The notes under the pieces are model-generated. The model worked only from the letters and a program-made list of their open reading frames with translations. It was not told the DNA's origin and did no database searches. Positions 28,718 through 36,193 of a DNA stretch of 64,000 nucleotides are shown here, one piece after another. Source of the DNA: Planctomycetaceae bacterium (GTDB taxonomy: Bacteria; Planctomycetota; Planctomycetia; Pirellulales; Pirellulaceae); the NCBI GenBank assembly GCA_020638995.1, contig JACKHM010000002.1, positions 1,550,001 through 1,614,000 on the forward strand. Direction: 5' to 3'. The translations under genes were made by a program, and so were the position numbers. The number at the start of each line of letters is the position of its first letter. Within the stretch, counting starts at the first letter, position 1.

Positions 28718-29449
28718 GATCGCCTGGCTGGAATGGTGTGGAAGTTGGGGTCGCGCAATCGTGATTTAAGCCGGTCGAAATACTCCTGGCGTCCGATGTA
28801 CACCGCCGCGCGGCGGTGAACGAACGCCTCGTGATTCATCGGCTCGCGTTCCAATGGCGATGGCGGTGTTCCCTCCGGGTATAGCGAGTTGATCAGCGCC
28901 GTGAAGTCGGCGAGCACGACTTCGCCCAGAGCCTTCGCGTCCCGGTAGTTGTCACGCGGCTCATATTCCAACTTCGGGTCGTGATGTTGCTGTCGGATGT
29001 CGCCTTTGAGACGTTTCAGCTTCTGACGACCCTCCTCGTCCTCCGAAACAAAATCCCCTTTCCTCCGATCCACCGACAGACTCGGTGACCGATTTCTTGC
29101 GTGTCTCGTCCGGGCCGTCAGCGTACTTCCGAATCCATGGCTCATTTCTCAAGACCTGTTCCAGTATCGCATCAGGAATCCATTCATATCGTTCGCCAAG
29201 CAAACCAATGAAATAGGGACGACATCGGCGAATCTCCTCCATGCAGATCGGCAGCACTTCCCCGCGTTCGGCTTGCTCTTCGGTAATCCCCCATCGTAGA
29301 TCCACTTCGCCCCACGTCACAGCACGTTCTTCGCAAAGTCTCCGCAACTGTGGAAAAATGCGTAGCACCAGTTCGTCGCGTTCCTCCTGCATATCGCGGA
29401 AGGTAGACGAAACAAAAACGCGAATGACACGTTCAGATTCAAGTGACAT
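28714..29449 (-). pseudogene. Broken DUF4062 gene (STAND N-terminus remnant)
   Basis: The first frame starts at 29449 with a good DUF4062 N-terminus (VFVSSTFRDMQEERDEL, VDLRWGITEEQAERGE, then YFIGLLGERYEWIP). It then loses homology at about 29110. The expected continuation (SEDEEGRQKLKRLKGDIR, DFTALINSLYPEGTPP, then IGRQEYFDRLKSRL) is in another frame and stops at 28714 before any Walker A motif. So it carries a frameshift/deletion and also lacks the ATPase and sensor. The stop overlaps the start of the intact STAND gene by four bases, so a hybrid product might still be coupled. It is most similar in layout to the DUF4062 protein at 55592. Confidence 0.8.
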
Positions 29450-29610
29450 CGGATCACCAGGGAAAACAGTTCGTGAAACCTAACGAGGCAAGATTGCAGT
29501 ATTGCCAGAAGGTATGACAAGCGTGTCTCGGCGAGTGTTCCACCTATTCGCGACTCTGCGTTTCATCTGTAGATCCTCCCGTGTACTCAATAAGTTATAG
29601 ACGTGCGCAT

Positions 29611-30519
29611 TCACGTGTTGCGTTCCGCGAGCGTAACTGCCGCGTCAATCAACGGTTGAATCGTCGGCGAAACGTCCGTGCGGTCACGCAACTCGTCAGC
29701 CGTCAACCAGTTCCAATACGGTTGTATCTCCGTGGGGCCGTCGCGACCGAGGATCGCTGTCTGTAACGCGTGCAGTCCTTGTTCGAGCGGGTTGTCCGCC
29801 GCACAGAGATCGACACCGGGGAATTCCAGCACGCACAGATGCGTATGAAAGCGCGTTTCGCGTCTGCCGAATCGGTCGCTTGGCCGATCGCATTCCACCA
29901 ACGTCTGATCGACGACTGCTATTTCGCCGTCGTAGGCCAGGTCCATAGGCATCGCCCGAAGCACGGCAGCCGTGGGGGACGCGTTCAACTTCAATCGCGT
30001 GGCGGGAAAGAAGTACTCTCTTTCACGATTTTGGATGACGAGGAATTCGTGCCCACGATTCGTCACCCGCGTGATGATCGCCGCCGCGACTTGCCGATCG
30101 TCCAGCAAGGACTGGGCAATCAGCTTTGTCGATTCGGTAACATTCAATGCCGCCATCAATTCGTCGTAGCTGAATCGGCGCATTTCCGGCGGAAGCTCGT
30201 CGGGCAATGGCTCACCTGAATCAATACAGAACACGTGATAGTCGTACTCCGTGCATTGGCGTACGCTTTCGGAACGCAACAGTTCCACAACGCGATCCAG
30301 CGGCGTCGCCGTAGCATTGGACCAATTCAGCGGCAACTCGCGTTCATCCAGAGATTCCAAAGCCGTCTCGGCAGCACTGCCTGAACTAGCAGCATCGAAC
30401 TGTTTCATCGGAAATGCATAGCCGCCCCAACGCTTGTTGTTCCACAACAGGAAGCCGTGCTGCGGGTCGTAAATGATCGCGACAGCAACATTCTTATGGC
30501 GAAGCGGCGGGTGGCTCAT
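29611..30519 (-). CDS. Tandem degenerate Nudix-fold protein
   Basis: 302 aa made of two Nudix-like halves: VAVAIIYDPQHGFLLWNNKR with YAFPMK near residues 11-40, and QVAAAIITRVTNRGHEFLVI with REREYFFPATRL near 150-190. In both the region after the G/FP position lacks the catalytic REUxEE box, so hydrolase activity is doubtful and a binding role is more likely. The ATG at 30519 has GGAG six bases upstream. It precedes no coupled gene. The canonical Nudix gene lies upstream on the same strand. With the TIR genes nearby, binding of an ADP-ribose-like molecule is an attractive guess but only a guess. Confidence 0.65.
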   Translation of the reverse strand: MSHPPLRHKNVAVAIIYDPQHGFLLWNNKRWGGYAFPMKQFDAASSGSAAETALESLDERELPLNWSNATATPLDRVVELLRSESVRQCTEYDYHVFCIDSGEPLPDELPPEMRRFSYDELMAALNVTESTKLIAQSLLDDRQVAAAIITRVTNRGHEFLVIQNREREYFFPATRLKLNASPTAAVLRAMPMDLAYDGEIAVVDQTLVECDRPSDRFGRRETRFHTHLCVLEFPGVDLCAADNPLEQGLHALQTAILGRDGPTEIQPYWNWLTADELRDRTDVSPTIQPLIDAAVTLAERNT

Positions 30520-30711
30520 GGCAGTCTCCGGCGATTTCTAATGTGTGGCGGCGAGTATTGCGAGTCGGCGACAACGGGCTCGCGTTTCGCGCGGCCACAG
30601 TTTCGCTCCAAATGAGTGAAGGGAAGGGGGAAATGTGGCCCCAAGCATACCAGGATTTTCGTGCAAGTTCATTCGCCGTAATCCTTGCTTGGGCTTGGCA
30701 CCATCCTGGCG

Positions 30712-31161
30712 TTATGACCTCGCAAGTAAACCCGATTGTTCGAGCAATAAACGCATGGTGGGACTGATCGACATGCCGTCGTCACAGCACTGCTGCCGCA
30801 CCTCGCTGTCGGTGACCCAACGGTTATTTCGATTCGCATCAACTTTGGGCTTTGCTCCCGCGAGCAGCTTCGTGTCAAACACCTCCACAGAGTAAAGCGT
30901 TTCGACGCCCGCACTACGCGACTGGGCGACATAGCTGACCTGAGAAAGCGGTACCTCCGAGACGACAAAATCGCGATCGACCTCAAGGCCGAGTTCCTCA
31001 CAGATCTCGCGAACGACACAATCGTAGTAGGACTCATCCGGCAGCTTGTGGCCGCCAACCAGATGGAAACCGTGCCAACGCTTGTTCCACTGTGTCAGCC
31101 AGCAGGTCTGGTCGGCTTGCTCGTATCGTATCACTGCCATCGCACCGATAGATTGTCGCAT
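30712..31161 (-). CDS. Nudix hydrolase
   Basis: About 149 aa from ATG 31161, chosen because GGAGG lies about 10 bases upstream; a longer in-frame start at 31371 would run into the LysR promoter area. The Nudix box is complete and fits G-x5-E-x7-R-E-U-x-E-E-x-G-U: it starts at GGHKLPDESYYDC and ends REICEELGL. Nudix enzymes cleave nucleoside diphosphates linked to another group (ADP-ribose, NADH, sugar nucleotides). It is divergent from a LysR-type regulator, a common arrangement in which the regulator controls both genes. Substrate unknown; the placement inside a TIR/RyR island makes ADP-ribose or NAD derivatives worth testing. Confidence 0.85.
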   Translation of the reverse strand: MRQSIGAMAVIRYEQADQTCWLTQWNKRWHGFHLVGGHKLPDESYYDCVVREICEELGLEVDRDFVVSEVPLSQVSYVAQSRSAGVETLYSVEVFDTKLLAGAKPKVDANRNNRWVTDSEVRQQCCDDGMSISPTMRLLLEQSGLLARS

Positions 31162-31307
31162 CTTCCATTCTCCTCCGCCGTGATCGTTGTCTGCGTAGGG
31201 ACGCCAGGTCGTGTTCACAGGTTTCTCATCGCCCGTCCGGGCACCACGTCTCACGTCTGTCATCAGGAAGTGTACAATCGATGCTCGTCTCAACCATGTG
31301 AAAATGA

Positions 31308-31325
31308 CGCACAATTCAGTGTGCG
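31308..31325. promoter_or_regulatory. Candidate LysR operator (inverted repeat)
   Basis: A perfect 6-6-6 inverted repeat, CGCACA-ATTCAG-TGTGCG, lies in the 222-base space between the divergent Nudix and LysR genes. A second, looser one (CATGAT...ATCATG, 31348-31372) ends 12 bases before the LysR start. Both have the position expected for LysR-type regulator sites; binding is inferred only. Confidence 0.4.
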
Positions 31326-31383
31326 CTATGGGTCGATAACCGAGTCGCATGATCCTGCGATCTGCAATCATGGAGAAGTATCA

Positions 31384-32364
31384 ATGGCGTTGTCGGAAAG
31401 TCCCGCAATCGAGGACCTTCGATTGCTACTCGCGATCGCCGAAACCGGCAACGTGACTCAAGCGGCCAAGTTGTTTGGCGTAAGTCAGCCGTCCATTACA
31501 AAGCGGCTGAAAGTGTTTCAAGGAAAGAACGCATTACTGACCAGCGATGGCACTGTTGCACTGACAGATAGCGGACGAAGGGTGTTACCTGCAGTTCGAG
31601 AGCTTGTTCGTCACTACGACCAGCTTAAATCTTTCATGAAGCAGCAAGTCGCAGCGCCCGAGGCGATATGCATCGCGACGGGTTCGTCGGCATCACAATT
31701 CTTTCTGCCCGCGGCCATCGCAGCAATGCGCGCCCAGGTGCCTGAATTGGAGATTCAAGTTCAGGCCATCCGCGGCAAAGAACGACTTTCCGGAGTTCTT
31801 GCTGGGACGTTTGATCTTGTGATCGTTAGCCATGATTGCCTGCAGATCAATTTGGCCCGGTCCGCAGAGCATCGCGTCCAGCCGAAGCTGGTCGTGGAAG
31901 AACTCGCTCGGCAAACACTCTGCGTTGTCGCCCTGCGAGGGACGCCCGAAGCGGATGTTTTGTCGACGACGCTGGCCGGACAAGAATTCCCGCTATCAAA
32001 ACTCTGCGAGCTTGCCTTGATTGGACTTGACGGTGCTTCTGGAGTTCGCCGACAGCTAGAAAGAAGTTTTGCCAGCCAGAGTACTAAACTCTCTTTCGGA
32101 CCAAACGCGGCTGGATGGCTTGGCGTCAAGGAATACGCTCGACAAGGATTGGGCACAGGCATTTTGCCGCTGGCCCTCTTGTCCCGAGAGGATACCGAAG
32201 CATTTGTCATCCGCAGACTGTCCTCGGAGGTAACCGTCAACCACAATCTACTTCATCGTGAAGACATCGATCACCGCCACTTTGCTGCGTTGAAAGCGGC
32301 CATTGTTTCCGCCGCACGTCAGCATCAAGACGAAGTGACTCGTCGCTGGCGTGGCTTGATTTGA
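31384..32364 (+). CDS. LysR-family transcriptional regulator
   Basis: 326 aa. The N-terminal winged helix-turn-helix shows the standard pattern (EDLRLLLAIAETGNVTQAAK, then LFGVSQPSITKRLKVFQ) at about residues 9-50. It is followed by a linker helix and a periplasmic-binding-protein-like effector domain (ICIATGSSASQFFLPAAI, VLAGTFDLVIV). I use ATG 31384; a much longer open frame extends upstream but it covers the intergenic promoter and the opposite-strand Nudix gene. Divergent from Nudix with a palindrome between, so it probably regulates that gene and itself. The ligand is unknown. Confidence 0.93.
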   Translation: MALSESPAIEDLRLLLAIAETGNVTQAAKLFGVSQPSITKRLKVFQGKNALLTSDGTVALTDSGRRVLPAVRELVRHYDQLKSFMKQQVAAPEAICIATGSSASQFFLPAAIAAMRAQVPELEIQVQAIRGKERLSGVLAGTFDLVIVSHDCLQINLARSAEHRVQPKLVVEELARQTLCVVALRGTPEADVLSTTLAGQEFPLSKLCELALIGLDGASGVRRQLERSFASQSTKLSFGPNAAGWLGVKEYARQGLGTGILPLALLSREDTEAFVIRRLSSEVTVNHNLLHREDIDHRHFAALKAAIVSAARQHQDEVTRRWRGLI

Positions 32365-32394
32365 GAATTGTGATCGGAAGGAAGTAGGTTTTGT

Positions 32395-32491
32395 TACTCA
32401 AAGTGAAAAGGGAGTCGGAAATGTGGGACTGGCTCCAACCGCAGCGCAATAGAGCATCCGTACAAAATCGACGTTTTCGCTGCCTTGGTGC
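32395..32491 (+). repeat. Dispersed repeat, copy A (partial)
   Basis: This 97-base stretch is nearly identical to the reverse complement of 41411-41510: both begin ACTCAAAGTGAAAAGGGAGT, share GTGGGACTGGCTC, CAAAATCGACG and end CGCTGCCTTGGTGC. The copy here has only one end of the element; the matching opposite terminus is not found downstream. It is a non-coding, REP- or MITE-like element. Confidence 0.8.
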
Positions 32492-32767
32492 CGCAATACA
32501 TGGATGGAAACATTTCGCGATCCAGGCGACGCCGTTGCGGTTTTCCCCGGACTGCTATCTGATGCAATCCCATCGCCAAATTGTATATGAGTGTGACTTG
32601 GACTTAATCAGCTACACATAATCACGCCATGCGATAACCGCACGTGATACCCGATTCGAAGTCGATGTATAATCTGTGGCGTGATGCGGCAACGTGTTAG
32701 CATCAGGCGGTCGATAAATCGTTTGTCTGTGACTAAGGCCCAGCCCTGTCGAGGAGTGTCGCTTCTT

Positions 32768-32875
32768 GCTAAGGAACACGGGAAAAATAACTTCGGCGAA
32801 ACCAAAGTAGCCATCACACTCCGTGGGATGATTAGCAGAAGATATAGCGAAGTTGTTTTTCCCGTGTTCCTTAGC
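32768..32875. mobile_element. MITE-like element or long hairpin
   Basis: Arms of 28 bases (32768-32795 and 32848-32875) are inverted copies with one mismatch, starting GCTAAGGAACACGGGAAAAA on the left. They enclose 52 bases with no coding frame. The size (about 108 bases) and long arms fit a miniature inverted-repeat element; a very stable RNA hairpin ahead of the TIR gene is the alternative. No target duplication is obvious. The remaining sequence of the 32365-33000 gap shows no gene. Confidence 0.6.
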
Positions 32876-33000
32876 AGGGAGAACATAATGCCACGGCATA
32901 GTCCCCTCACTACGGTGGCCATTGGTGGCTGAATGGCGTTCTCCCGTAAGAACCGCTATTAAGTCTGTCAAAACCTGCAACAGCAAAGCTGGATAGCTCA

Positions 33001-33675
33001 ATGGGACATGATCTTTTTATTAGTTACTCCGCCCAAGACAGAGTCACTGCCGAAAGAATCTGCGAGGGGTTAGAGCAAAGCGGGATTCGTTGCTGGATGG
33101 CGCCACGAGATATCGTTGCGGGGGTCAGTTGGGCTGAGGCGATTATCGAAGCAATCGCAGCTTCAAAGGTCATGCTTTTGATTTTTTCGAACAATTCTAA
33201 CGCTTCGCGGCAAGTCTTGCGTGAGATCGAGTATGCGATTAGCGAAGACGTGGCAATTGTTCCATTTCGCATCGAAGATGTACCGCCTTCGAAGGCTATG
33301 CGGTACTTCATTGGTGTTCCGCACTGGTTTGATGGAGTATTACCGCCAATCGAACGTCACTTCGAAGAGCTGACGCGGATGGTGCGGGCTCTATTGCTAC
33401 GACCTACTTCTGGCTTTCGTGAGGCCTCGCAAGCTGTAGAGTGCGATCTTGGGAGTTGGACAGGTGACGAAGATGGTGCGGCAGGAACGGAAAGCAAGGA
33501 GCTAGAAGATCTCAGGATCAGAATCGTTTCAGAGTCGGATCTGCCGTCCCCAAGGGCCAGTCGTCAATCAACCCGCAGTGAATGTGAACGGCGTTTGAAA
33601 ATGCCAGCGCTTGGGCGGGGATTGGAGTGCAATCGCGAATCGGCGGCGGCCTTGTCTTATCTCGTAGGTTTGTGA
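33001..33675 (+). CDS. TIR domain protein, truncated by IS insertion
   Basis: The N-terminal TIR domain (about 1-140) is complete. It starts DLFISYSAQDRVTAERICEG, has a BB-loop-like MAPRDIVAGVSWAEAI, and retains a Glu in the position of the NADase catalytic residue (VLREIEYA). Bacterial TIR domains typically cleave NAD+ or make cyclic ADP-ribose derivatives. A linker follows to residue 194, where the IS21 element enters; the last 30 codons and the stop at 33673 are IS sequence. Deleting the IS plus one target duplication joins this frame exactly to the Hsp70-like gene at 36194, so the intact ancestor was a TIR-Hsp70 fusion. GGA lies 9 bases before the ATG. The present product is a bare TIR protein. 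Confidence 0.9.
   Translation: MGHDLFISYSAQDRVTAERICEGLEQSGIRCWMAPRDIVAGVSWAEAIIEAIAASKVMLLIFSNNSNASRQVLREIEYAISEDVAIVPFRIEDVPPSKAMRYFIGVPHWFDGVLPPIERHFEELTRMVRALLLRPTSGFREASQAVECDLGSWTGDEDGAAGTESKELEDLRIRIVSESDLPSPRASRQSTRSECERRLKMPALGRGLECNRESAAALSYLVGL
33577..33582 (+). repeat. Target site duplication, left copy
   Basis: AGTGAA directly precedes the left IS end and recurs directly after the right end at 36173-36178. A 6-bp duplication is within the range known for IS21-family elements and shows the insertion is recent enough to be unaltered. Confidence 0.85.
33583..33618 (+). repeat. IS21 left terminal inverted repeat
   Basis: 36 bases beginning TGTGAACGGC, identical to the reverse complement of 36137-36172. 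Confidence 0.93.
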
Positions 33676-33719
33676 GTGGTTTTTGGAACCAATGGGCTCA
33701 CAGATGTGCGGGGGATCGG

Positions 33720-35216
33720 GTGTTCAAGGACATGGAGAAATGGGTCGAGATTCGACGGCGCGTACTGGGCAAAGAGATTAGTAAGCGGCAAGCGTGCAAG
33801 GATTATGGCATCCCCTGGCGGACGCTCCAGAGAATTCTGGAACATGTCGAGCCGCCTGGGTATCAGCTCAAGCAGCCACGCGCGAAGAGGAAGCTAGATC
33901 GGTTTATGCCGATTATTCATGAGATCCTGGAGCGGGATCGCCAGGCTCCCAGGAAGCAGCGGCACACGGCGCAGCGCATCTTCGATCGTCTCCGTGTCGA
34001 ACATGACTACGACGGCGGCTATACGATCGTGAAGGATGCGGTGCGTGCTTGGAAGCATGGTCAGGCGGAAGTCTTCTTACCGCTGAGCCATCGCGCGGGT
34101 GAAGCTCAAGCGGACTTCGGCGAAGTCACCGTAGTCCTCAACGGCAAGACGACGAAGGCTGCATTCTTTGTCATCACGTTGCCCTACAGCGACGCGATCT
34201 TCTGTCAGGTGTTTCCCCAGGAATGCACGGAGACGTTTCAAGAAGGTCACTGCCGGGCCTTTGAGTTCTTTGGCGGCGTGCCGCGTCGCATCAGTTATGA
34301 CAACAGCAAGATTGCCGTCTTGAAGATCGTGGGTGGTCGCGGACGGGAAGCGACTCGCGAGTTCTTGAGACTGGAGAGTCACTATCTGTTCGAGCATCAC
34401 TTCTGCCGCGTGCGGCGTCCCAATGAGAAAGGGCACGTCGAGAACTTGCTCGGCTTCGCGCGTCGCAACTTCTTAGTGCCGATCCCGGAAGTAGGGAGTT
34501 TGGAAACGCTTAACGCGCAGCTGATCGAACACTGTCGTCGGGATCTGCAGCGGCAGTTGCGTGGCAAATCGGCGACGAAGGAAGCGTTGTTACTCGAAGA
34601 GCAAAGTGCTCTGTCGGAGATTCCTCGTCAGGCGTTTGAATCACGACGCATTCAAACCGCCAAGGCCAGTTCGCTATCGCTGGTTCGCTTTCATGGCAAC
34701 GATTACTCGGTTCCCACGGCTTATGCTCATCATCAGGTGACGGTGGTTGGCGGCATCGAAGAGGTTCGCATCGCCGTTGGCAATCAACTCGTGGCTCGGC
34801 ATCCGCGTCACTGGGGGAAGGAGCATACAGAGTTCAATCCGATTCATTACTTAGCTTTGTTGGAACGTAAGCCTGGGGCCTTTGATTACGCTCGTCCCTT
34901 GGAAGATTGGCAATTGCCGGAGTGCTTCGCGGTACTGCGTCGTCGCCAGGAAACCGTGCTGAAGAACCTCGGCACACGCGAATTCATCAAGGTGCTGCGA
35001 CTGTTGGAGCAGGCCACGTTATCGCAGTTGACCGCCGCAGTGGACTACGCGTTATCGATCGGTGCCAAGAGTGCCGATGCGATTCAGCTGATCCTGCGTT
35101 CTCAGCAAGAGCCGCCGGTCGACTTGTTCTGTCTGGATGGCCGTCCTCACTTGCAGGGAGTTCGCGTACCGCTTCCCGATCTCGGGGCCTATCAATCCTT
35201 GCGAGTGGGAGCCTAG
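33720..35216 (+). CDS. istA: IS21-family transposase IstA
   Basis: The DDE transposase of the element. About 498 aa from the GTG at 33720 (VFKDMEKWVEIRRRVLGKEI); ATG 33732 is the alternative. The N-terminal helix-turn-helix has SKRQACKDYGIPWRTLQRIL. The catalytic core shows the first Asp in EAQADFGEV, the second in ISYDNSKIAV and the Glu in PNEKGHVENLLGFARR, all at normal spacing. The frame remains open upstream to 33627 but without family similarity. It is followed two bases after its stop by istB. No frameshift or missing residue is visible. Confidence 0.95.
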   Translation: MFKDMEKWVEIRRRVLGKEISKRQACKDYGIPWRTLQRILEHVEPPGYQLKQPRAKRKLDRFMPIIHEILERDRQAPRKQRHTAQRIFDRLRVEHDYDGGYTIVKDAVRAWKHGQAEVFLPLSHRAGEAQADFGEVTVVLNGKTTKAAFFVITLPYSDAIFCQVFPQECTETFQEGHCRAFEFFGGVPRRISYDNSKIAVLKIVGGRGREATREFLRLESHYLFEHHFCRVRRPNEKGHVENLLGFARRNFLVPIPEVGSLETLNAQLIEHCRRDLQRQLRGKSATKEALLLEEQSALSEIPRQAFESRRIQTAKASSLSLVRFHGNDYSVPTAYAHHQVTVVGGIEEVRIAVGNQLVARHPRHWGKEHTEFNPIHYLALLERKPGAFDYARPLEDWQLPECFAVLRRRQETVLKNLGTREFIKVLRLLEQATLSQLTAAVDYALSIGAKSADAIQLILRSQQEPPVDLFCLDGRPHLQGVRVPLPDLGAYQSLRVGA

Positions 35217-35218
35217 CC

Positions 35219-36043
35219 ATGAAACCCCAAGAAACCAAAAGCACCCTCTTACTGAAGCATCACCTGAAAGCATTGAAGCTGCCCACGATGCACAGCGAAT
35301 GCGAGAAAGTCGCGGCCCGCTGTGCCCGCGAGAACGTGGATCACTTGGGCTTCCTTCTGCAACTCTGCGAATTGGAACGCATCGATCGCGAGAAGCGAGC
35401 GTCCGAGCGTCGCCTGAAAGATGCCAAGTTCCCCAACACGAAAACGTTGGAGAGCTTCGACTTCGCCGCGCAGCCGTCAATCAACAAGCTGCTTGTTACC
35501 GAGCTGATGCGTGGCGCGTATCTCACTCAGCGAGAGTCGATCATCTTGATTGGCAACGCCGGGACGGGCAAGACGCACTTGGCAACGGCGTTGGGCGTCG
35601 AAGCGTGCGGCCAAGGCAAGCGAGTTCGCTTCTGGCGCGTCACCGAACTGATCACGCATCTGATCGAAGCGCGTGAAGAACGGCAGTTGTTACGCTTGAA
35701 GAACCAACTCGCCAAGCTCGATCTGTTGATCCTGGACGAGTTGGGATACGTGCCCGCCAGCAAGTTGGGCGCGGAACTGTTATTCGACATCATTAGCACG
35801 GCTTACGAGCGGACGAGTCTGATCGTGACGACGAACCTGCCGTTCGAGAATTGGACCGAAGTACTGGGCAGTGAGCGGCTAACGGGCGCCACGCTTGACC
35901 GGCTCACGCACCGCTGTCACATCCTGGAAGCCAGCGGCGAGAGTTACCGCCTGGCCGACGCTCGTCGTCGTCAAACCCCAAAAACCTCGCACAATCGCGC
36001 GAAACAAATCGGGGAATCAACTCGTAAATCCAAGGGAGTTTAA
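35219..36043 (+). CDS. istB: IS21-family ATP-binding helper IstB
   Basis: AAA+ ATPase that assists IstA in target selection. 274 aa from ATG 35219, two bases after the istA stop, so translation is coupled. Walker A GNAGTGKTHLATALG at about residue 103, Walker B LLILDELGYV at about 164, sensor region VTTNLPFENW and the C-terminal HRCHILEASGESYRL are all intact. A longer in-frame extension to 34907 lies inside istA and is spurious. Confidence 0.96.
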   Translation: MKPQETKSTLLLKHHLKALKLPTMHSECEKVAARCARENVDHLGFLLQLCELERIDREKRASERRLKDAKFPNTKTLESFDFAAQPSINKLLVTELMRGAYLTQRESIILIGNAGTGKTHLATALGVEACGQGKRVRFWRVTELITHLIEAREERQLLRLKNQLAKLDLLILDELGYVPASKLGAELLFDIISTAYERTSLIVTTNLPFENWTEVLGSERLTGATLDRLTHRCHILEASGESYRLADARRRQTPKTSHNRAKQIGESTRKSKGV

Positions 36044-36136
36044 GCTGCTGCGTCCGCGCAAGACCTGTGAGGGGTCTTGCGGGCCGCTCAGCCAAATTAC
36101 AATAAGAAACAACAAATCGGGCGCTAGCCTTTTCAA

Positions 36137-36172
36137 CCGCCCAAGCGCTGGCATTTTCAAACGCCGTTCACA
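36137..36172 (-). repeat. IS21 right terminal inverted repeat
   Basis: Perfect inverted copy of the left 36-base terminus. Confidence 0.93.
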
Positions 36173-36178
36173 AGTGAA
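36173..36178 (+). repeat. Target site duplication, right copy
   Basis: AGTGAA, matching 33577-33582 on the other side of the IS. Confidence 0.85.
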
Positions 36179-36193
36179 TCCTCCCGCGGGCCG

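Larger units (their letters stand above)
33583..36172 (+). mobile_element. Complete IS21-family insertion sequence
   Basis: 2590 bases bounded by perfect 36-base inverted repeats (33583-33618 and 36137-36172, beginning TGTGAACGGCGTTTGAAAAT) and flanked by the 6-base duplication AGTGAA. It carries istA and istB in the usual order. Near the right end a second degenerate copy of the terminal motif (GCGCTAGCCTTTTCAACCGC) lies just inside the first, as expected for the multiple transposase-binding sites of this family. It splits a TIR-Hsp70 gene. Both genes look intact, so it may still be mobile. Confidence 0.95.

Noticed and set aside
30543..30767. Small plus-strand frame between the two Nudix genes
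   Set aside because: No ribosome site and no recognisable content; it partly overlaps the 3' end of the Nudix gene.
31048..31383. Upstream part of the open frame of the LysR gene
   Set aside because: Covers the divergent promoter and the opposite Nudix 5' end; LysR homology starts just after 31384.
34907..35218. In-frame upstream extension of istB
   Set aside because: Lies within istA; IstB homologues start at the ATG two bases after the istA stop.
36044..36136. Inverted motifs suggesting an integron or attachment site
   Set aside because: They are explained as internal copies of the IS21 terminal repeat.
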